Shown piece by piece: positions 18,841 to 26,265 of a stretch of 30,340 nt of DNA. The DNA comes from Gracilaria vermiculophylla (taxonomy: Eukaryota; Rhodophyta; Florideophyceae; Gracilariales; Gracilariaceae): contig JAHNZQ020000092.1 of assembly GCA_019155205.2 (NCBI GenBank), forward strand, positions 348,532 through 378,871, given 5' to 3'. The notes under the pieces are model-generated. The model saw only the letters and a program-made list of their open reading frames with translations. It did no database searches and was not told the DNA's origin. Within the stretch, counting starts at the first letter, position 1. Each line of letters begins with the position of its first letter. The position numbers and the translations under genes are program-made.

Positions 18841-21111
18841 ATGGCGGAGAACGCCGAGGTGCCGCTGCCCAGCCCCTCGGGCCGTAACATTCTTGTAACG
18901 TCAGCCCTTCCATACGTCAATAACTATCCTCACTTGGGTAACATCATCGGAGCCGTGTTATCCGCCGATGTGTATTCTCGCTATGCACGTCAGCGCTCTT
19001 GCAATGTGATTTACGTGTGCGGAACGGATGAATATGGCACCGCCACTGAAACAAAAGCGCAGCAGGAAGGGTTAACCCCTCGTCAAATATGTGACAAATA
19101 CCACGCCCTTCATAAAGAAGTCTATGCGTGGTTCGACATCAATTTTGACGTGTTCGGCAGAACAAGCACGGAAGTACATACGAAGATTGTGCAGTCTGTT
19201 TTTGAAAGGGTGCATGCAAACGGGTATGTTACACAGGATACTATCACACAGCTGTTCTGCGAAAAGGTTTGCCAGCGATTCTTGGCAGATCGCTATGTTA
19301 ATGGCGACTGTCCGCACTGCGGTTTTGACGACGCCAGAGGTGATCAATGTGACAACTGTGGCCGCATGCTTAATCCGGCGGAATTGCTGCGACCGCGATG
19401 CTCCACTTGTGGGAATGAGCCCATTTCCAGATCCACAACACATTTGTTCTTGGACCTGCCTAAACTACAAACCCGATTAGAAGACTGGGTGGCGGAAGCT
19501 TCCGAGAAAGGTAAGTGGACGAATAATGCATTGGCAATGACGCGGACGTGGCTGAACGATCAACTTAAGGCCCGGTGCATCACAAGGGATTTGAAATGGG
19601 GTGTTCCCGTTCCTCTCGAGGGCTTCACAGACAAGGTATTTTATGTTTGGTTCGACGCCCCCCTGGGATACCCCTCCATCACGGCTGAATTATGTGGCGA
19701 AGACTGGAAGAAATGGTGGTTACCCGATGAAGGCGTAGACGTTACGCTGATGCAATTCATGGGAAAGGACAATGTGCCATTCCACACGATCGTGTTCCCA
19801 GGGGCCTTGCTTGCTACAAGCGACCCCTGGACCATGTTGCACCACCTTTCAACGACAGATTATCTCAACTACGAGGACGGAAAGTTCAGCAAGAGTCGTG
19901 GCATTGGTGTGTTTGGGAACGATGCAATAGACACAGGCATTCCTTCAGAAGTGTGGAGATATTATCTGTTGCTTAATCGTCCGGAAGGATCGGATGCAGT
20001 TTTCACATGGGACGACCTTGCCGTGAAGAACAACGACGAACTTATCAAAACGCTAGGGAACTTTATGAATCGTGTGATCACGTTCCTGTACAAGTCGTTC
20101 GGCGGTGTGGTGCCGGAAGTTATTCCCGACAACAAAGAAGACGAGGAATTCACAGCTATGGTGAACACACAATTGGAGGAATACAAACGCCTGATGGACG
20201 CAGTGAGCCTGAAGGGCGGGTTGAAAAAAGCAATGGCCATTGCGAGCATTGGAAACTTGTACCTGCAGCGCAAAGAACCGTGGAGCTTGTTGAAACAAGG
20301 TGACACTCGCACGGCGGGCAGCGCTCTTGCGTACGCTGCCAACTTGGCAATGCTGGTGACGGTGATCTTGGAGCCGTTCTTGGGCACAAAATTCTCGGTG
20401 AAAGTGTTCTCACAGCTGGGGCTGCAGCATCGGGCTGGGGAGAACAATCTGATTCCGGAGAGGTTCGAACCGCTGCAATGGATCAAAGCGGGGGTGAAAA
20501 CAGGGAAACCGCAGATCCTGTTCACGACGCTGACGAAGGATCAGGTGGCGGAGTGGCGAAGAAGGTTCAGCGGCGACGCGTCGAGCGCAGAGCGGAACAA
20601 GCAGGAAAGCGAAAAGAGGCTGGGGCTGGACTTGCGCGTGGGGCAAATCGTGGACATCAAAGAACACGAGGAATCGGAGCGGCTGTTCGTGGGCAGGGTG
20701 GACGTGGGGGAGGGCGAGGCGCGCACGGTGGTGGCGGGCCTCCGGGACGCGTACACGAGGGACGAGCTGCACGGGCGCAAGGTGATCATGGTGTGCAATC
20801 TGGCGCCGGCCACTTTGGGGGGGGTGGAGTCGCAGGGGATGATCCTAGTGGGCGAGAAGAAGAAGGTGACGAAGGTATTGAGCGCGGATGAGGGCGCGCG
20901 CGTCGGGGACAGAGTGGTGGCGCAGGGCGTGGGAGTGGGCGACATGGGGCAGCCCTTGGACCGCAAGGGCTTCCAGGCGGCGAGCAAGATGCTACGCGTT
21001 GCCATGGGCGGGCAGGTCGTGTTCGACAAGAAGCACGCGCTCGTGGTGCAAGCGGACGCCTCGCTGCTGGTGCGCTGCGCTGGCGTGCCGGACGGCGCCA
21101 AAGTTAAGTGA
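18841..21111 (+). CDS. methionyl-tRNA synthetase with C-terminal tRNA-binding domain
   Basis: Charges tRNA-Met with methionine for cytosolic translation. 756 aa, no intron. The class I core has 'HLGN' at 31-34 (HIGH motif) and 'KFSKS' at 348-352 (KMSKS). The connective domain has Cys pairs 157/160, 170/173 and 187/190 that fit zinc knuckles. An alpha-helical anticodon-binding region follows (about 390-560), with 'NLYLQRKEPW' at 472-481. Residues 593-756 are an OB-fold EMAPII/Trbp111-type domain ('LDLRVGQIV', 'VCNLAP', 'ESQGMIL'), the fused tRNA-binding module found in plant and some other eukaryotic MetRS. There is no organelle presequence before the core, hence a cytosolic role. The start at 18841 is the first ATG with coding likeness. 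GC content rises strongly from about 20550 into the next gene's 5' region. Confidence 0.97.
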   Translation: MAENAEVPLPSPSGRNILVTSALPYVNNYPHLGNIIGAVLSADVYSRYARQRSCNVIYVCGTDEYGTATETKAQQEGLTPRQICDKYHALHKEVYAWFDINFDVFGRTSTEVHTKIVQSVFERVHANGYVTQDTITQLFCEKVCQRFLADRYVNGDCPHCGFDDARGDQCDNCGRMLNPAELLRPRCSTCGNEPISRSTTHLFLDLPKLQTRLEDWVAEASEKGKWTNNALAMTRTWLNDQLKARCITRDLKWGVPVPLEGFTDKVFYVWFDAPLGYPSITAELCGEDWKKWWLPDEGVDVTLMQFMGKDNVPFHTIVFPGALLATSDPWTMLHHLSTTDYLNYEDGKFSKSRGIGVFGNDAIDTGIPSEVWRYYLLLNRPEGSDAVFTWDDLAVKNNDELIKTLGNFMNRVITFLYKSFGGVVPEVIPDNKEDEEFTAMVNTQLEEYKRLMDAVSLKGGLKKAMAIASIGNLYLQRKEPWSLLKQGDTRTAGSALAYAANLAMLVTVILEPFLGTKFSVKVFSQLGLQHRAGENNLIPERFEPLQWIKAGVKTGKPQILFTTLTKDQVAEWRRRFSGDASSAERNKQESEKRLGLDLRVGQIVDIKEHEESERLFVGRVDVGEGEARTVVAGLRDAYTRDELHGRKVIMVCNLAPATLGGVESQGMILVGEKKKVTKVLSADEGARVGDRVVAQGVGVGDMGQPLDRKGFQAASKMLRVAMGGQVVFDKKHALVVQADASLLVRCAGVPDGAKVK

Positions 21112-21500
21112 GGGGACGGCGTAGCGGTGCAGCGCAGCGCCCGGTGCCACGCCGCGCCGCGCCGTGCACCACGCAGGGGAAGATACAGCGCACATTCATT
21201 CTTTGCCCACGGCGCCCAATGGCGCGCGCACACGTCGCCGCCATCCGCCGCCGCCGTCTCGCACCCGTGCGCGGCGCAGCCAGTGTGGCCCCCGCGGCAC
21301 TCCCGCGCCACCGCAGCGCCTGCGGCCCGCGTGGTCGCGTGCACGCACAGCGCAGCACTCCCAGCGCGCGTGCCCCCATCACTCGCCCCCGCAGCCACTT
21401 GCCCTCATCGCAGCAGCCGCGCCGCCGCCACTCGCTGCTTCCTAACGAACCTATCCCTCCCCCTCGACCCCGTCCCGAGCACCCCCGCCCCCATCTCCCC
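21112..21500 (+). other. GC-rich spacer / possible 5' extension of the GTPase gene
   Basis: 389 bp between MetRS and the most likely start of the GTPase. It is rich in G and C and open in the GTPase frame all the way. An in-frame ATG at 21219 would add 94 residues rich in Arg, Ala, Pro and Ser and almost free of acidic residues, which resembles a transit peptide or simply translated 5' leader. No clear promoter element is seen. Confidence 0.5.
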
Positions 21501-23255
21501 ATGGCTTCCACGCACGACTGGGTCACCTCCGTCAAGGACGCGTCCGAGCAAAGACGGCGGCGTGGCGCAAGCCCCCCAGCCCCCACGCACGGCGATGCCA
21601 ACATCTCCCACCCCGACGTGCAGCGCGCCGCCGCCACCCGACCCGCAGCCGACCTGCAACCCGAGGACGACGAGGGCTTCATCGAGTACAAGTGGAGCTT
21701 AGTCTCTCCCTCGCGCGAACGCTTTGCCCAGCTCGTCACGCAGCTCAACTTCCGCTTGTTCGAGGGCAATGGCGAAGCCATATACGAAATAGGAGTAGAG
21801 GACAACGGCCGAAAGAAGGGCCTAACGCAAGACAGATTAGACGCCTCGTTAGGCACCCTCAAGGAGATGGCGCACGAGCTCGGAGCCGAGACACAGGTGC
21901 TTCGCGAGGCTGACGGCAAAGAGGGCAGAGTCGCTCAGGTGCTCGTCAGAAAGGTGCCAAAGGCATTGGAGGACTACGTTGACATTCGTATCGCCGTTGC
22001 TGGAAACGTCGATTCTGGCAAGAGCACCCTGGTGGGCGTCCTCACCGGAACCGGCGCGCTCGACAACGGAAGGGGACTTGCCCGCTCACAGATATTTACC
22101 CACAAACACGAAATGGAATCCGGTCGCACTTCCACAGTGTCGCAAGCCATCATTGGCTTCGATGCAACCGGTTCAATTGTAAACTACACCGATGTTCGTC
22201 ATCTCACCTGGTCCGATGTCGTCGAAAAGTCGTCCAAAGTCTTGACTTTTTTCGACCTTGCGGGCCATGAACGTTACCTCAAGACCACAGTATTCGGTCT
22301 CACCGCCCATGCTCCGGATTACTGCATGCTGGTCGTAGGAGCAAACATGGGCGTGTTGCGCATGACCAAGGAGCACCTGGCCATCGCCCTCGCCCTCAGA
22401 GTTCCCGTGTACATAGTTGTGACCAAGACTGACTTGGCCCCGAACCAGATTTACACTCACACGCTCACAACATTACAACGTATACTCAAGAGTCCAAGCG
22501 CTGGAAGAAAGCTTCCCGTCCTTGTTAAGAGCATGGACGAGGTAACGCTCGCCGCTCAAAACATCGTCAATGATCGCGTTGTGCCAATTTTTTCAATTTC
22601 CAATGTTACCGGCGTGGGTCTCGACTTGTTACGTGCTTTCTTGAATCTTGTGCCATCGCGACGGAATTGGCGCCAGCACATGGATGAGCCAGCTGAATTT
22701 GCCATTGATGAAACATTCGTTGTGCCGGGCGTTGGCACCGTGGTTGCCGGAACTACAACAGCTGGCGCTGTCAGTTTAGGACAGGTTCTCAACCTCGGAC
22801 CTGATGGTCGCGGCAAATTCATCAAAGCGCAGGTCAAGTCTGTCCATTACAAGCGAACGCCTGTCAAACGCGTCGTTGCCGGTCAAGCTGGCTCATTAGC
22901 GCTTAAGAAAGTCAAGCGATCCGCTGTCCGCAAAGGGATGGTGTTGCTTGATGCCAATGTCCGACCGGGAGCTATCCGTGAATTCACAGCCGAAGTGCTA
23001 GTGCTCTATCACGGAACAACGATCCGCGAGGGTTACGAACCAGTATTACACTGCGAAACGATCAGACAAGCGGCCAAAGTACTATCGATAGACGCTCCGA
23101 TCATCAGAACTGGCGACCGTGCAACAATCAAGTTTCGATTCATGTACCACCCGGAGTACGTCAAAGTGGGAGCGCGATTCATTTTCCGTGAGGGGAGGAC
23201 CAAAGGCCTTGGAAAGATCACTTCAGTGGACATCACGGAGCAAACACGAAATTAA
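21501..23255 (+). CDS. GTPBP1/2-type translational GTPase
   Basis: 584 aa from ATG 21501. GTP-binding protein of the EF-1-alpha/EF-Tu superfamily, GTPBP1/GTPBP2 branch, which in animals acts in mRNA surveillance and ribosome-linked quality control. G1 'GNVDSGKS' 168-175, G3 'DLAGHERY' 252-259 and G4 'TKTD' 308-311 are all present, followed by EF-Tu-like beta-barrel domains 2 and 3 (about 390-580; 'VVPGVGTVVAGT', 'RFMYHPEYV', 'FREGRTKGLGKI'). The N-terminal 50 residues are low complexity. The region 58-160 ('EGFIEYKWSL', 'IYEIGVEDNG') is typical of the branch and absent from EF-Tu. The start is chosen because homology begins soon after it. A start at 21219 would give 678 aa. It converges on the POP gene. 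Confidence 0.93.
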   Translation: MASTHDWVTSVKDASEQRRRRGASPPAPTHGDANISHPDVQRAAATRPAADLQPEDDEGFIEYKWSLVSPSRERFAQLVTQLNFRLFEGNGEAIYEIGVEDNGRKKGLTQDRLDASLGTLKEMAHELGAETQVLREADGKEGRVAQVLVRKVPKALEDYVDIRIAVAGNVDSGKSTLVGVLTGTGALDNGRGLARSQIFTHKHEMESGRTSTVSQAIIGFDATGSIVNYTDVRHLTWSDVVEKSSKVLTFFDLAGHERYLKTTVFGLTAHAPDYCMLVVGANMGVLRMTKEHLAIALALRVPVYIVVTKTDLAPNQIYTHTLTTLQRILKSPSAGRKLPVLVKSMDEVTLAAQNIVNDRVVPIFSISNVTGVGLDLLRAFLNLVPSRRNWRQHMDEPAEFAIDETFVVPGVGTVVAGTTTAGAVSLGQVLNLGPDGRGKFIKAQVKSVHYKRTPVKRVVAGQAGSLALKKVKRSAVRKGMVLLDANVRPGAIREFTAEVLVLYHGTTIREGYEPVLHCETIRQAAKVLSIDAPIIRTGDRATIKFRFMYHPEYVKVGARFIFREGRTKGLGKITSVDITEQTRN

Positions 23256-23593
23256 CGTCACCAATGAATCAAAGATATATGAACATACAGAGCGTGACTC
23301 AAGTATGACGGAGTGACCAGTCATGCTTCGGGCTTCAGCAATTGAAAGGATAATCTCGCATGTCCACGGTGTAACATTAATATTCTCACTCACAGCCGTT
23401 ACTCTGTACTTCTCTTCGGTTCATTAAACACACCTGCCCACTAAAACAGCCTTAAATACATTAGCTCGTCACGGAAGCGACTGAAACCGGACATCTTTGT
23501 CAGGGCTCGAAGAACCCAGTGCCCTGACGAGATTCATCATCAGAAAATTACCTTTTCGGTCTTCAAATACGGTGATTGCAGGGTTTACAGGGT
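23256..23593. other. convergent 3' spacer with a hairpin
   Basis: 338 bp between two gene ends. It should hold both 3' UTRs. GTCAGGGC (23499-23506) and GCCCTGAC (23521-23528) form a perfect 8-bp stem with a 14-nt loop. No gene is seen. Confidence 0.6.
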
Positions 23594-25948
23594 TCATTTC
23601 GCCTCGTACCAAGATTGCCCATGCTTTGCGTCCACAGTTAAATCAACCCGAAGGTTGATATCCACTGGATTCTTCATCTTCTCGATTACGATTGGGAGAG
23701 CAATTTCGGCTGATTCTTCCGGCCCTTCAAGGATTATCTCATCATGAACCTGCAGAACTATCCGCCAACCTAATGTTCTCAGAATTCGATCTTGGTGCAA
23801 TCTGAGCATTGCACCCATTACCAAATCTGCTGCAGACCCCTGCAGGGGGGCATTGATGGCAGCTCGTTGTGCTCGAAATCTGTCATATGGTTTCGCAGAA
23901 ATAATGTCCGGTAAATGTCTTCTTCTCCCAAGGATTGTTTCGACAAAATGATTTTCCTGAAGAAACCTCTTGCACTCCCGCTGCCACGTTCGCACCTCTT
24001 GGCGCTCCTTGTACCACAGATTCAGCGTCTCCGCGGCTTCCTCTTCACTAGTATTCCAGTCTTTTGCAAGACCAACGACGGTTTTCCCGTATGCAATTGA
24101 AAAATTTAATGTCTTTGCTTTCCTTCTTTCAGTCGGAAACATATCTTTCAGAAGTGGCACGTTCCTCGAGCCCTTTGCGCCCTCTTCTCGTTCAAGAATG
24201 CATTTTCCTTGCGAAACTGCGTCCTTCACATTCTCAAACATGGTTAACGCGGTTCTTGAGTGGAAATCTCCTCCGGCCCGGAATGCTTCGATCATGGATT
24301 GGCAGTTTGTGATATGAGCTAACAAGCGCAGCTCGAGCTGTCCGTAATCTGCTATGATGAGCGAATTCCCACTTTCTGGGACGAACGCTTTCCGAATTTT
24401 GTACCGATCCTTTTCCAAAGCAGGTTGGTTTTGCAAGTTCGGTCGGCGGGAGGAAAGTCGTCCTGTCTCGGTGTTCAGATTCAACGAGGCGTGTATTCTG
24501 CCGTCTTTTCCAGGCCACTGTTGCAGAGGAAGTATGAAGCTTGACATGAGGCTCGAAACTGAAGTGGCATTGATAAGGTCTTCAATGGCCATGCCCATTT
24601 CGATATCGTCGTCACCATCGTTGTTTGAGATTCGCTTTGACAGTTTATTCATGGCCTTAGCCGAAACGCTTGGCCATCCTTTGGCCGTATATTCCTCTGG
24701 CTTCTTTCCCAAACCCTCTAGCACGACATCAACCTTCACTTTCTTTTTTGAATCGGATCCGGTATACATCTTGTACATCTCTTGGTCTTGCTCAGAATCG
24801 CTATTCTGAAGCTGTTGAAGATATCTTTCTCGCAACTTGCCGGTCAACGCCAGGTTGAAAGACTTCCGACGAGACATGGTCTCCTTCTTGTCAAGCTTAT
24901 TGGTACAAGGGGCAAAGAACAACTGCTGTTTCTGAAGATCAGAATGTACATTCATGTACTTGGCATCGGGGGAGTGTTTCTCAGCCCAGCGTCGAAACTT
25001 GTCTTCGTACGCCAATTGCTCCTCCTGCGCGTGAATCGCGGCTTCCTTCAACCAGCTGGTGTCAACCTTGAATCCCGTACTTTCCATGTCAGTCAGAAGC
25101 TCGCCGAAAGGAACAAGGATGCTATTGTACAAGTCGAACAGACTTTTGTATCGCTCAACAACTTCTGGAACACTGTTGCTGCCGCATATGGTCATGTTTT
25201 GCAGTTCGTTCTTGAGACGATGAGAGAGGCGATGAGTCAGCTCTGCATCCATGGAAGCGTAATCAATCCACTCATCTCTGAGTTGGATATCGTTGTGGAT
25301 ACTGAGAGTGCTGAGGGCAGCTTTTTTACCATCAAGAAGACCAAAACGTTCAGACATACTTGTCTTTCGCATATCGGATTGCAAGAAATGTTTGCAAAGC
25401 TCTTGCAAGGAGTATTTTTGAAGTGAGGAGTCAACCAGCCTTGCCATGTGCATGGTGTCGCCGGCAAAGCCGCGAGCGGTGATTCCGTGATTACCGAGGA
25501 CATGTCTGTCGAAGGAATAATTATGCCAAACTTTGGGTCTTGTCTCATTCTCAAAGTAAGGACGCAGTGCATGAAGAACGCCCGGCTTCATGCAGTCAAC
25601 AAACAGCCTTGGCCCAGTTCCGAAGTCGACATGGTGGCCTGCGTACGCTGTGGCGCAGAGAACACGTCCGTTTCCAACAGGACTCTGTTTCGAGGGGTCA
25701 ACGCCGGTAGTTTCCGTATCCCACGCCACCAGAGTATCATTGGGAAGCGTATATAGTTTTGAGACGACGCTGGCTGCTGTGCGCAGGTCGTGTACGACGG
25801 TCACATTCTCAGGCGCGGACGGCGATTGTGGGACAACGAACGGAGTGTGTCGTGAGTGCAACACAGGCAAAGCAGCGGACTGGGCGTGGGTGAAGCGCCG
25901 GGTCGGCAATCGTGCTCCGAGGCGAAGCGGAAGAGCGAGCGCAGGCAT
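23594..25948 (-). CDS. plant/protist organellar DNA polymerase (POP), active form
   Basis: Family A replicative DNA polymerase of plastids and/or mitochondria, 784 aa from ATG 25948 (an in-frame GTG lies 5 codons upstream). The Arg-rich, acid-free N-terminus ('PLRLGARLPTRRF') looks like a transit peptide. The 3'-5' exonuclease is complete: Exo I D77/E79 ('AWDTETTG'), Exo II N143/D147 ('HNYSFD'), Exo III Y230/D234 ('DYASMD'). Polymerase motif A has D534 ('ADYGQLELRLLAH'). Motif B has R608, K612, F616, Y620 ('RRKAKTLNFSIAYGK'). Motif C is H735-D736-E737 ('QVHDEI'). The lysine-rich insert before the palm, around 'GLGKKPEEYTAKGWPSVS', is typical of POP. Red algal and plant POPs are known to act in organelles. 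No intron is seen. Confidence 0.96.
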   Translation of the reverse strand: MPALALPLRLGARLPTRRFTHAQSAALPVLHSRHTPFVVPQSPSAPENVTVVHDLRTAASVVSKLYTLPNDTLVAWDTETTGVDPSKQSPVGNGRVLCATAYAGHHVDFGTGPRLFVDCMKPGVLHALRPYFENETRPKVWHNYSFDRHVLGNHGITARGFAGDTMHMARLVDSSLQKYSLQELCKHFLQSDMRKTSMSERFGLLDGKKAALSTLSIHNDIQLRDEWIDYASMDAELTHRLSHRLKNELQNMTICGSNSVPEVVERYKSLFDLYNSILVPFGELLTDMESTGFKVDTSWLKEAAIHAQEEQLAYEDKFRRWAEKHSPDAKYMNVHSDLQKQQLFFAPCTNKLDKKETMSRRKSFNLALTGKLRERYLQQLQNSDSEQDQEMYKMYTGSDSKKKVKVDVVLEGLGKKPEEYTAKGWPSVSAKAMNKLSKRISNNDGDDDIEMGMAIEDLINATSVSSLMSSFILPLQQWPGKDGRIHASLNLNTETGRLSSRRPNLQNQPALEKDRYKIRKAFVPESGNSLIIADYGQLELRLLAHITNCQSMIEAFRAGGDFHSRTALTMFENVKDAVSQGKCILEREEGAKGSRNVPLLKDMFPTERRKAKTLNFSIAYGKTVVGLAKDWNTSEEEAAETLNLWYKERQEVRTWQRECKRFLQENHFVETILGRRRHLPDIISAKPYDRFRAQRAAINAPLQGSAADLVMGAMLRLHQDRILRTLGWRIVLQVHDEIILEGPEESAEIALPIVIEKMKNPVDINLRVDLTVDAKHGQSWYEAK

Positions 25949-26265
25949 GACGAGCCGCCACACGCCCGGCGCCGGCGGCGAAGGTCCGCGCGATGTGCCC
26001 GCGCGCAGACCACTTGGCCGGGAGCCCTATCGTGCTGGCCACGTGGCACTCAACCAAACAGTAGGCCGGCGCCGCTATTGATACATCCAATCAGCGCAAG
26101 CCACAGCTCACGGTCGCCAGAGTCCGAGGGATCTCAGATTCTCACTATTGCTCGAGGACTGCAATCTTGATGGACACATACTAAACGACGAAGGGAGATT
26201 GCATCTTACATGGAGCGCATAAATTTGACGTCTATCGACGCCCGCCGCCGGATTATGAATAATGT
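25949..26265 (-). other. spacer between the two POP-type genes
   Basis: 317 bp, GC-rich near the active POP start. It must hold the 3' end of the upstream paralogue and the promoter or leader of POP. ATGs on the plus strand here only open antisense frames. No RNA gene or clear motif is seen. Confidence 0.6.

Noticed and set aside
20541..21398. 285-codon open frame on the minus strand over the MetRS end
   Set aside because: It lies antisense to the clearly homologous tRNA-binding domain in very GC-rich DNA, where stops are rare. Composition (Ala/Arg/Ser/Thr) shows no domain.
21104..21919. 271-codon minus-strand frame over the GTPase 5' region
   Set aside because: Same cause: GC-rich antisense shadow with low-complexity content.
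24782..25426. 214-codon plus-strand frame over POP
   Set aside because: Antisense to the conserved exonuclease-to-palm region of POP, with no recognisable protein features.
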